Source: Achatina immaculata (lineage: Eukaryota; Mollusca; Gastropoda; Stylommatophora; Achatinidae). From it: a stretch of DNA of 64,000 nt. The notes under the pieces are model-generated. The model ran no database searches. It was not told where the DNA came from and saw nothing but the letters and a program-made list of their open reading frames with translations. The translations under genes were made by a program, and so were the position numbers. Below are positions 9,087-18,519 of this stretch, in pieces. Every line of letters begins with the position of its first letter. Within the stretch, counting starts at the first letter, position 1. Location: positions 21,658,003 to 21,722,002 of the forward strand of contig CM019715.1 of the NCBI GenBank assembly GCA_009760885.1, given 5' to 3'.

Positions 9087-9468
9087 ACGGCAGAGCCACG
9101 GTTGCTAAGCAGCAAGGCCGAGAATAGCGCATACCAAGATGGTGAGTGTGTTGCATATATACTCAAAGGAAGACGTACGTTCTGCCATCCGATCCTCGTC
9201 GCCAAAGGTCTCAGCCCCTCAGACATACACCATGAAGTATCTTAGGTGTACGGCACTGAGTGCATGTGCAAGGCTCAAAGTCTACAACTGGGTTCCGACG
9301 TTCAAGACAAGCATAACAAGCTTACACGATGTCCGTCCTGTACAAGCACACAAAGCAACATAGTGCGGCGTTGGCTGAGAATCAGAACAGGTTCGTTTCT
9401 TACTGGAATTTAGGCACTGGTTCAGAGATGACACAAATACATCGCAAAGGAAAGGTACTGTATTGAAA
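9087..9468. other. No gene seen before the MOD-E insertion
   Basis: This is unique-looking sequence. A 74-residue open frame starting at 9139 (MVSVLHIYSKEDVRSAI) has no recognised family and no supporting splice or poly-A context. It is the left flank of MOD-E copy 1. Confidence 0.45.
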
Positions 9469-9476
9469 AATAGGGG

Positions 9477-10940
9477 TTATAAGGACTGTTATAGCCGTAG
9501 GTGGGATGGGGGATACGCTCTCCACTCCAATTAAATGTCTCCAAGTCGTGCATCTCAAATAGCCTCTGACAGTTCAAGTCCAGCTCCTGACCTTCTCCTG
9601 GCGGAACTGTTTAAACTGACAGGAGAAGGGGCGAAGGCAAATATCTGGAGCCTGAAAACCAGACGTTTTCGGGTAGATGAAAGTCACGTTTGGTAGCTCA
9701 TCTAGGAGAAGTAAAACTCTGAAAACCCGCTGCTGGCGAGATTCTTCAGCTGCCGTGCGTGGGGTGAGATTCCTCCCGGCCAATGAAGAAAAATGCATTT
9801 AGGGTTGCCGCGCAGGGCCGCCGTGGGAAATGGTAAAGGAAAGGATTAAGTGAAGTAACAGTAGTCTCGAGGTCAGGACTACTCAAATCACGGCACCTCT
9901 GCTCTAGAGCCCGGCTACGTCCTATATACATCCATAATGGGGCAGATTGCCTAAACCGCTTTTTCCCAGGGATTACACTAAGACACTGCTGGCGAGATTC
10001 TTCGGCTGCTGCGCATGGGGTGAATGTCCTTCCGGTCAATGAAGAAAATGCGAAAAAGGATTAGGGTTGCCGCTGTGAAAAGGTGATTGAAAGGATAAAG
10101 TGAAGCTTAATCGGTACGTCCAGTAATCTCGCAGCAAGAGCTATTCATACCATGGCACCTCTGCTCTAGAGGCTGGCCACGTCCGATATATATATACATA
10201 CATACATACTGGTGAAATATGCCTAAACCGGCTTATACCAGGGATGACTGCTCATGTCACGGTACCTCCGCTCTAGAGATCGGTCACGTCCTAAACACGC
10301 CCATAATGGGATAAAACGCCTAAACTGGTTTAACTTACTAGTAGCGAGGATTCATCCTCCTAGACAAAAGCTCCGTCCTAGTTACAACTAGGAAGGGTAG
10401 CGGCCACGATCACAAAACGCTGAAGTCGGAGACACTGGACCAGTGAGTTTAGATAGGCAACCACCTCTCACCCGACGGGGATGTATGCGTATCCTAATCA
10501 CGCTGAGGTTTTCCAGTAAGAAAGTCCAACTCTAGGCTGGATGGGCAACCACCTCTCACCCAGCGGGGATGTATGCGTATCCTAATCACGCTGAGGGTTT
10601 CCGGTAAGAAAGTCCAACTCTAGGCTGGATGGGCAACCGCCTCTCACCCGGCGGGGATATATCCAAAACACGTCGAGGTTTTCCGGTGAGAAAATCCAAC
10701 TTTAGATTAAAATGGTGCAACGAAAACCACGGTGTCACGCAATCCCGCTTCTGCAACCCACCAAGAATACAGGCCCGAGTCCCACGATACTCTGAACCTC
10801 TTATGATCCTCTCCGGGATCTCTTGTGAGCCTCTCAGAGACCACAGGAAAACCACGGGACCCACTGGGGACCACAGGAGCAAATTCAGCAGGATCACGTG
10901 GCGATGTTGGTGGTAGAAGTGAACGAAGAAGAAGAAGAAG
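9477..10940 (+). mobile_element. MOD-E copy 1: full-length modular (GAA)n-tailed retroposon
   Basis: This is a 1464-bp non-coding element bounded by an 8-bp direct repeat, AATAGGGG (9469-9476 and 10941-10948). Its sense strand ends in GTGAACGAAGAAGAAGAAG, a (GAA)n tail. It begins TTATAAGGACTG and contains in order: a unique 5' part; modules of about 260 bp starting CTGCTGGCGAGATTCTTC (from about 9731 and 9986); three short modules with TGCTCTAGAG and GCCTAAACCGG; a unique core; three modules of about 88 bp with CGAGGTTTTCCGGTGAGAAA; and a 3' unique part. No long ORF exists on either strand. The tail and TSD indicate LINE-mediated retrotransposition. I do not recognise the family. Confidence 0.88.
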
Positions 10941-11049
10941 AATAGGGGAGTTAATTTTCCTGTAAGAATTAAAGTTTTGTGTACATCGCGTTGCCTAACG
11001 TTCATTTCGTTCAACGTTGTATAATACGTAATATTATTCTCTAGAGATT

Positions 11050-11515
11050 TCTTTGTGTGTGTGTGTATGGACATTCACACAAACAATTCCGGACATCCAC
11101 ACAACCAATTCCAGACATCCACACAAACATTTCTAGACATCCACACAAACAATTCCGGACACCCACACAAACAATTTCGGACATCCACACAAACAATCCC
11201 TGACATCCACACAAACAATTCCAGACATCCACACAAACAATTCCGGACATACACACAAACAATTCTGGATATCCATGCCAATAATCCCTGACATCCACAA
11301 AAAACAATTCCGGACATCCATACCAACAATCCCTGACATCCACACAAACAATTCCTGACATCCACACAAACATTTCCTGACATCCACACAAACATTTCCT
11401 GACATCCACACAAACATTTCCTGACATCCACACAAACAATACCTGACATCCACACAAACAATCCCTGACATCCACACAAACAATTCCGGACATCAATACA
11501 AAAAATTCCGGACAT
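11050..11515. repeat. 22-bp minisatellite, first block
   Basis: About twenty units of AATTCCGGACATCCACACAAAC. Because 22 is not a multiple of three and the units lack stops, long open frames appear on both strands; these are repeat artefacts, not genes. Confidence 0.92.
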
Positions 11516-11820
11516 CCACGCAAACGACCCTGAACATCTATACATACAACTCTGAACATCAACACAAACAACCCTGAACATCTATACATACAACTCTGAA
11601 CATCAACACAAACAACCCTGAACATCTATACATACAACTCTAAACATCAACACAAACAACCTTGAACATCTATACATACAACTCTGAACATCAACACAAA
11701 CAACCCTGAATATCTATACACACAACTCTGAACATCAACACAAACAAACCTGAACATCTATACATACAACTCTGAATATCAACACAAACAACCCTGAACA
11801 TCTATACATTCAACTCCGAA
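11516..11820. repeat. 44-bp dimeric block of the 22-bp minisatellite
   Basis: Here two diverged 22-bp units alternate (CCCTGAACATCTATACATAC and AACTCTGAACATCAACACAA types). This gives a 44-bp higher-order period repeated about seven times. Confidence 0.88.
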
Positions 11821-12125
11821 CATCAGCACAAACTATCCCGGATATCCACACAAACCACCCCGGCCACCCATCCACATACTACCCAGACATCCACACAAAT
11901 TACCCGGGACATCCACACAAACCACTCTTGACATCCACACGCACACACTACCCGGACATCCACATATACACTACCCGGGACATCCACACAAACTACCCGG
12001 GACATCCATACAAACTACCCGGGACATTCACACAAAATACCCGGACATCCACACACACACTAACCTGGACATCCACACAAACTACCCGGGACATCCATAC
12101 AAACAACTCCTGATATCCACACTTA
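11821..12125. repeat. Third block of the minisatellite (ACCCGGGACATCCACACAAA type)
   Basis: The same ACATCCACACAAA core continues with a CCCGGG-containing spacer and more irregular length. It ends at about 12125, where unique sequence starts. Confidence 0.85.
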
Positions 12126-12784
12126 TTTACCTTAGTTCTGATTTGATGTATTATGACAATGTGTCAGCGGGCCTAAAACAAAAAAGGAACCGATTAAGAT
12201 TACGTTGTCACTTCATGATTTGTGTGTTATTCTGAAGAAGTATTGCGCTTATCGCCTTACAAGAATGATGTTGTCACTTCTCGGTTTGTATGTTATATTG
12301 AAGAAGTCTTGAGCTTATTGCTGAACAACAAAGATGCTTTTATTTTGAAGTTTGCACGTACGACCAATAAAAGCTTTGCTGTGTAAGCCTCTGAAGTTTT
12401 GCTTTGATATATATTCGAACAGTCAATATACATTCCTTTGTGGCTGAGACTTGAGATCTCTTGAGTTGACTTGCCTGCTACAGATTTCAGCACCACATAC
12501 GATCGATGATTAAGTTAAGAGTTGACTGTTGCAAATACCAAGTATCATCGCGATATACACTGCCACAATTATACTGTTTGATGTCCATGTCTTACAGATT
12601 CTTAAACCCTTGCCTGATTTCGATATGCTTAGTTTCTCTACTATACTTCGCTTGCAGGAAGCCGGTTTTCATTAGTTTTATATGCAGTTTCCCTAACATA
12701 ATGTTAAAGAAATATCAGGTTCCAATTTTTATAGCTGAGTTCCCAGCCCATGTGTTTGCTTACATGTGACAATTCACTATCAGT
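12126..12784. other. No gene seen
   Basis: Two diverged copies of a segment of about 40 bp (TTGTCACTTCATGATTTGTGTG and TTGTCACTTCTCGGTTTGTATG) occur at 12207 and 12271. An 87-residue open frame at 12506-12769 lacks any recognised motif and lies just beyond the 3' end of a LINE-H fragment, so it is not called. Confidence 0.45.
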
Positions 12785-13000
12785 TTTCCTTCTCCTGCGC
12801 TCGGTACTTTTCTTCATCTTCGATCATTCTCAAACCGCCGACTTGTATACTTCTGAAGTAATCGGTTGTAGGATGGATTTGATGTAGAACTCCATATAGC
12901 TTCTCTTGAACTAATATAGCCAGTGGCCATATCTGTTTTCTCTGTACTTTGTATGTTGGACACTCCTGCAGAATGTTTTCTCCTGTGTATTTTACGAGCT
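12785..13000 (-). mobile_element. LINE-H fragment 1: C-terminus of a non-LTR retrotransposon
   Basis: The minus strand reads TGENILQECPTYKVQRKQIW, then EKLYGVLHQIHPTTDYF. This is the pattern of the cysteine-containing tail of LINE polyproteins that carry an RNase H domain (HILQECP...R..W), and it matches the fragment at 40010-40215. It is 5'-truncated and lies against a (GA)n tract. Confidence 0.7.
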
Positions 13001-13003
13001 TTG

Positions 13004-13007
<4 letters not shown>

Positions 13008-13052
<45 letters not shown>

Positions 13053-13080
13053 GAGAGAGAGAGAAAGAGAGAGAGAGAGA
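13008..13080. repeat. (GA)n microsatellite
   Basis: About 70 bp of GA dinucleotides with a few interruptions. Confidence 0.95.
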
Positions 13081-13319
13081 TTCGCTTGTTTTCTAAATAG
13101 ATATATCTGACAATGCTCTATTTCTCTTTACCTGCTTCTCCTCCTCATTCTCACACACGCCCACGCCTTCTGTAAGGAAGCAACAACACCTGTACTCACC
13201 TGAGAAACACTCCGTCGTCATGTTCTGTCTTGACGGCAACAAAAGTGGCCATGTTGTGAGCAGGAAACATTATTCAACGTCTGAACGTAAAGTATCACAC
13301 TGGTCTGGTTGAGTTAGTT

Positions 13320-13750
13320 TCAAATGTCGGGTTGAGAGATCATCAGGATGTCCCAGTTATTCAGGTTGAGTGAAAGTCAAGATGTTCGAATTCCAAATTT
13401 CAAGGTGAGAGATAATCAGGATGCCCCAGTTAAAAATGTTAGACTGAGAAAGGTTTAGGATGTCCGAGTTCTAAATGTCAGGTTATAAAATGGCCAGAAT
13501 ATTCAAATTCCAAATGTCAGTTTGAGAGATGGTCAGGATGTTCCAACTCCAAATATCAGATTTAGAGATTGGCAGGATGTTCGAATTTCAAACGTCAAGT
13601 TTGGAGATGGTGAGGATGTTCGAATTCCAAATATCAGGTTTAGAGATGGTGAAGATGTTCGAATTCCAAATGTCAAGTTTAGAGATGAATTATTCTGGAT
13701 ATTTCAGGATGTGAAAACTCTTAATGTCAAATTAGATAAAACACGCAGAG
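13320..13750. repeat. 39-bp degenerate minisatellite
   Basis: About ten units resembling AGAGATGGTCAGGATGTTCG-AATTCCAAATGTCAGGTTT. The period is 39 bp (13 codons), so the frame stays open across 13522-13764 with the repeated peptide RDGEDVRIPNIRF. No start, splice or domain context supports a real protein, but the in-frame period is noted. Confidence 0.85.
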
Positions 13751-13764
13751 GTCATGGTGTATAA

Positions 13765-14139
13765 ACCACAACATGTCAGTTCTAAAAGATGTGCTCCCTA
13801 GTTTGTGTGTGCTGTGATAGCCACTGACCTCTGCAGATTACGTGATGTTGTGTGGATTTCTTACTTCAAGGCAACTTTTGGAGCAATCAGTACCATAGTA
13901 TCAGCTCTTGAATTCTAATCCAGAAGAACAAATTTCAGAGCGCAAGATCTAATAAGTTAACAGATGTTATGACTCAAAAAGTCACTGATTTTTATGTTCT
14001 GAATTAGGACAGCCCAGATATTAGCCAAATCTATAACCAGTCTAAGACAGAACGCTAGCTACATAAGTATAATATTACATTTAATTTCTATGACGGTTCA
14101 AACAGTTACTGGCCATTGAAAGCTTTATTCAAGTAACAT
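13765..14139. other. No gene seen
   Basis: This is unique-looking AT-rich sequence between the 39-bp minisatellite and TR34 copy 5. No motif is recognised. Confidence 0.45.
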
Positions 14140-14145
14140 GGACTT

Positions 14146-14486
14146 GTACGAACTCTCTGTAACTGCGATCTGTTGCTTTTTGCAGCCGATGCTGTAGAGG
14201 TGTTGAGGCACAGCATCGTATCGGCGTGGGAGCAGGCTATGGCAGCTACTTTTTCAGTCCCAGAGTACAGCTAAAAAGCAGGGGATGTGCAAAGCTTCTT
14301 TAGAAGACTCCACCACCAAGGGGATTATGGTGTCTTGGTCAGCTATGGGTCACTAACCCTGACGCTGGCATATCAGCTATGGGTCACTAACCCTGACGCT
14401 GGCATATCAGCTATGGGTCACTAACCCTGACGCTGGCATATCAGCTATGGGTCGCTGATTACCTTATCTGGCGTCTTCACCCCTAC
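14146..14486 (+). mobile_element. TR34 copy 5 (three to four units)
   Basis: It starts GACTTGTACGAACTCTCTGTAA, with the inner hairpin GATGCTGT...ACAGCATC intact. A deletion joins the AAGGGGATTATGG block to TGTCTTGGTCAGC. Three near-identical 34-bp units (CAGCTATGGGTCACTAACCC) and a final GGTCGCTGATTACC...GGCGTCTTC end complete it. Confidence 0.83.
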
Positions 14487-14654
14487 AAATAACATGGAAA
14501 AGGGCATTATGATTCTTTGAAAATCTCATGAGAGGATATAAGTTATAAAACAAGATAATTACAGAAAATCACTATGGAAGGAAAGGAGGTTCCAGGCAGA
14601 GCTTGAGGGACAAATAAAAGAATGGCAACAAAGTTAAATTGCTTTATCTTGTCT

Positions 14655-15346
14655 TTTATCTCCCTAGAACAGCGAGCGGGTGTTCTTTGCAGTCGATGCA
14701 GTGAAGGTATTGAAGCATGCATCGCGTTGGCTTGGGAGCGTGTTATGGCCCTTATTTTTTCAGTGCAGCTGAAAAGCAGAGGGTGTGCAGTACTTCTTTA
14801 GCAGACTCCACCACCACGGGGACTATGGCGATCCTTACCTTGTAAGTCAGGCTAGACCTGTTACAAGAGGTATCAACGGAGAGGTGGGACGGGGTCTTGG
14901 TTAGCTATTGTTCGCCACACCTGACCTTAGCATGTCATCTACTGTTTGCCAACACTGACGCTAGCATGTCATCTACTGTTTGCCAACCCTTACGCCAGCA
15001 TATCATCTACTGTTCTCCAACCCTGACGCTAGCATGTCTTCTACTGTTCGCCAACCCTGATGCTAGCATGTCATCTATTGTTTGCCAACCCTGACGCTAG
15101 CATGTCATCTGTTGTTTGCCTACCATGACACTAGCATGTCATCTGTTGTTCGCCAACCTGACGCTAGCATGTCATCTATTGTTCGCCAACCTGACCCTAA
15201 CATGTCATCTACTGTTCGCCAACCCTGACGCTAGCATGTGATTTACTGTTCGCCAACCATGACGGTAGCATGTCATCTACTGTTCGCCAATCCTGACGCT
15301 AGCATGTCATCTATTGTTCGCCAACCCTGACGCTAGCATGTATGTA
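14655..15346 (+). mobile_element. TR34 copy 6 with about 13 units
   Basis: It belongs to the alternative 5' subtype (ATCTCCCTAGAACAGCGAGC). All internal TR34 blocks are present up to GGTGGGACGGGGTCTTGGTT. From about 14905 to 15345 the 34-bp unit CTACTGTTCGCCAACCCTGA-CGCTAGCATGTCAT is repeated about thirteen times. It ends abruptly without the usual 3' block. Confidence 0.85.
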
Positions 15347-15519
15347 TTTTGCTGATCGCAAAATCGGACAGCATCTCCACACCCTTTCTTTCTTCTAACT
15401 GAGACTCTGAGATGTACAAGCCTAACTATCAGTGCTTATAGGTTCCGAATCCACTCAATGATTGAATCAATCACACAATGACGGATCTGATGAATGATTA
15501 ATATTCCAAAGGTTATCTG

Positions 15520-15797
15520 ACCATAGCTGATCAAGACCCTATCCCACCTCTCAGTGGTACCCCAGTAACAGGTCTAGCCTGGCTAACGAGGCAGAGATCG
15601 CCATAGTCCCCATGATGGTGGAGTCTGCTAAAGAAGCATTGCACACCACCTGCTTTTTAGCTGTACTCTAGGACTGAAAAAGTAGCTGCCATAATCCGCT
15701 CCCACGCCGATACGAAGATGTGCCTCAACATCTCCACAGCATCGGCTGCAAAGAACAACACAGCTCGCAGTTACAGGGAGTTCGTACAAGCACAATC
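15520..15797 (-). mobile_element. TR34 copy 7
   Basis: On the minus strand this is a well-preserved 5' two-thirds of TR34. It runs from GTGCTTGTACGAACTCCCTG through the hairpin region, AGCTAAAAAGCAGGTGGTGT and TAGACCTGTTACTGGGGTAC to GATAGGGTCTTGATCAGCTA. It ends before any 34-bp array. Confidence 0.85.
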
Positions 15798-15904
15798 TGA
15801 ATATCAGAAGGCAAATGACGTAGTAATATAAAAATTAGAATTTTTGGCATTGTCGCTCATCAGCTCAGAGACAATTGTAGGCGAAAAAAGCAGACGAGAA
15901 AATT

Positions 15905-16312
15905 ATAATAACTTCTTCTTCTTCTTCCTACTTGTTCGCTTCAGACATTGACATCAATCTCTCTCACAAATGCAGCAATTCATCTCAGATTTTGAATATC
16001 CAAATTCTCCTGCAGGGGTCTTAGGTCTTGGTCAAGTTCTTTACCTGAGTTGATTGTGGTAGCTAGCAACTCTGAAGGATGTGATATGGTGTCTGAAGCT
16101 GAAAAGTTTTTTTTTTCCACTAATATAGAACATGCCTTGTCTTGTCTGTTTTCCCTCCTCAAGTATCTTCCAGTACCGAGGAGACACATGGACATCCTGA
16201 TAGAGCTCACTGGCATGCTTCGTGAAAGCGAATATTCAAGCTATCTCTTATTTTCTCCATCCTCCTCCAGTTTGGGCGGCAACTCCCTCTACTAGCAACC
16301 ATTTTGGCATCT
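15905..16312 (-). repeat. Possible (GAA)n-tailed retroelement fragment
   Basis: Read on the minus strand, it ends GAAGCGAACAAGTAGGAAG with a short (GAA)n. That resembles the MOD-E 3' end (GAAGCGAACGAAGAAGAAG). The upstream part has a discontinuous peptide, KELDQDLRPLQENLD...FVREI, which may be a decayed LINE C-terminus. Frames are broken, and I cannot name the family. Confidence 0.35.
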
Positions 16313-16404
16313 TAAAGTTTTATTAACACAAAACTAATATAAAAATTATATATATATATATATATACAACATTACATGTTTTTGTCTTTTGGTGATAATG
16401 ATGA

Positions 16405-16968
16405 AAATAAACAATTCGTCTTCAAAAGTCGAAAGTGAAGACAATGTTGGTGTGCTTCTATTAGTAGAATTTATTCCAGAGGGACAGACTGTCACTGTCA
16501 AAGTTTATTTAATTATTTAGAAAGGCCTATTGAAAAGGATTCTCCAAGCCCAACCCGAGTATTCAACACCTGGTAGATTTTTCCTTCTTTATGATAATGC
16601 ACCGGCTCACCGGGTGGTGGTTGTACAGGAATGTTTGGCCCAGAAACAAGTGTGTGTTCTCAACCATCCACCCTGTTCCCCGGATTTGTCTCCCTGCGAT
16701 TATTTTCTACTCCCAAAATTAAATTTACCATTGAAAGGACGCTTCTTTGACGATACTGATGACATCCAAAGGGCTGTAACATCGAATTTAAGGGCCATAC
16801 CAACAGAAGAACTGCAGAGCTTGTTCCAGTGTTTGTTAGATGGTGCCACTCGCTGTATCAGTGCATGAAGGGGCTTACTTTGAATAAAATACAGATTATA
16901 TCTTCAACTGTTGTTTATTTTATTTTTTTAAAATGTAATTAGTCTTATTACTTAACTTCGGACTTTGT
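16405..16968 (+). mobile_element. Mariner copy 2, 5'-truncated transposase
   Basis: This encodes the C-terminal catalytic part of a mariner transposase: YDNAPAHR (second catalytic Asp), then SPDLSPCDYF (third catalytic Asp). There are 34 residues between them, the DD34D signature of mariner. The open frame 16530-16868 ends at a stop eight codons earlier than in copy 1. The right terminal repeat (TTAGTCTTATTACTTAACTT...GGACTTTG) ends at about 16968, followed by TA. The left end and N-terminal helix-turn-helix domain are gone, so it cannot move by itself. Confidence 0.88.
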
Positions 16969-17215
16969 ATTTCTGCTACCTTATTTATTTTGTCAGTTTT
17001 CATCAATTTAGTTTTCTTCGCATTAAGATAGAGGTTTTGCTCTTCTTTGTTCTTACAGACTGGCATAAATAGTTTTTCCATTCCTCTTTGTGTTATGGAC
17101 AGTAATACTGTGTCATCAGCATTTCTAATCTCTGGTATTTGATAACCTCCAATTTTTAAGGCATCGTTATGTTCTTTCTCTACAACTTCTATACGGCCCA
17201 TCTCCTGATATATGA
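16969..17215 (-). mobile_element. LINE-B fragment adjoining mariner copy 2
   Basis: The minus strand encodes IGGYQIPEIRNADDTVLLS (YADD changed to NADD) followed by QRGMEKLFMPVCKN and LNAKKTKLMKTDK. It stops exactly where the mariner terminal repeat begins. The mariner probably inserted at a TA in this LINE, and the LINE portion that should lie on its left side has since been lost. Confidence 0.85.
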
Positions 17216-17341
17216 CCTGATTTGACCTCTAGCTCTGATCTCTGCTGTCACTACATAACTTTGTATAACACAGACCACACACATCACTGTTTTTAGATAA
17301 AATAACGTGCCAGTACAGCAATAATAGTCATACGTAATTGT

Positions 17342-18519
17342 CACAAGAAAGAGCATCAAGAGATCATATATAAGATTAATAATACAGAAATGTAAAGTGT
17401 TTAATGTGAATCTATATTTAGCCTTTATAGACTACTCAAAGGCATTTTATTGTGTACAACACCAGAAACTTTGGGAAATAATGGAAAAAATGGGATTTCC
17501 AACACATTTGATACAATTAACATCACTGCTGTATCTAGACCAACAAGCAGCAGTAAGAATAAATGGTGAAACAACAACTTGGTTTGACATAAAACAAGGG
17601 ATCCGTCAGGGGTGCATATTGTCACCTTACTTATTTAACTTGTATACTGAAAATATAACGAGGAATGTTAGAGAAGATGTAGACAAAGAATATTACGATG
17701 CCGTAACAATTGGAGGTTATGAAACACCAGAGATTATATATGCTGTTGACACAGTATTACTGTCCACAACACAAAAAAGGAATGGAAAAACTAATTATGT
17801 CAGTCTGTAAGAACAGCGAAGAAGAAAACCTATATCTTAATGCAAAGAAAATTAAATTGATGACAACTGACAAAATAAACAAGGCAGCTGAAATATGTAT
17901 AAATGAGGAAAAACTGGAAGAAGTGGAGAGTTTTGAATATCTTGGATCACTACTAACTAGTAGTGGAGATGCAATGAGGGAAATTAAAAGGAGGACATCT
18001 ATCGCTCTTCAGAAAGTAAAACAACTAAAGAATCTGTGGAGAAGAGCAGACAGAACCACAAAAATAAGATTTTTAAGGGCATGCATCTTTCCCATCGCAA
18101 CATATGCCTGTGAGACCTGGACACATAACAGCTGAGAAACGCATAAATGCCTTTGAATGTAAATGCTACAGAAAAGTTCTTCAAATATCATGGACACAAA
18201 AAAGAACAAATATATCTATACTACAAGAACTTGATATTAAAGAAGGCTGGCTGGTAAAGATGATTAAAGAGAGAAAACTTAAATATTTTGAACACATTAA
18301 ACGTCATGATAATCTAGAGAAGACCGTCTTGGGAGGATACATAATGTGAAAAAGAAAGTGGAAGACGAAGGCGAAGATGGCTGCAAGACATCGTTGAGGA
18401 TCTGCAAATGGATGCAACAGCAGCAGGCCATCTTGCTCACAACCGAGAGGCCTACAGGAGTGCTGTTAGGGAGGCAGTTCCCATTGGACACGCAATATGA
18501 ATGAATGAATGAATGAATT
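17342..18519 (+). mobile_element. LINE-B copy 3: RT core to 3' end, defective
   Basis: This is one of the two longest LINE-B copies. It encodes FIDYSKAFYCVQHQKLW, YLDQQAAVRING, QGIRQGCILSPYLF, then IIYAVDTVLL (the catalytic YADD is changed to YAVD), a frameshift near 17790, the thumb (YLGSLLTSSGDAMREIKRR), CETWTHNS, a further frameshift, and the RWLQDIVEDLQMDA tail. It ends with (ATGA)n at 18498-18519. The loss of a catalytic Asp together with frameshifts makes it inactive. No clear TSD is seen. Confidence 0.92.

Noticed and set aside
11041..11625. 116-194-codon Cys/Val-rich minus-strand frames
   Set aside because: Translation of the 22-bp minisatellite; no signal or context for a cysteine-rich secreted protein.
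12506..12769. 87-codon frame with Cys and hydrophobic residues
   Set aside because: No recognised domain, and it lies immediately 3' of a LINE-H fragment in AT-rich sequence.
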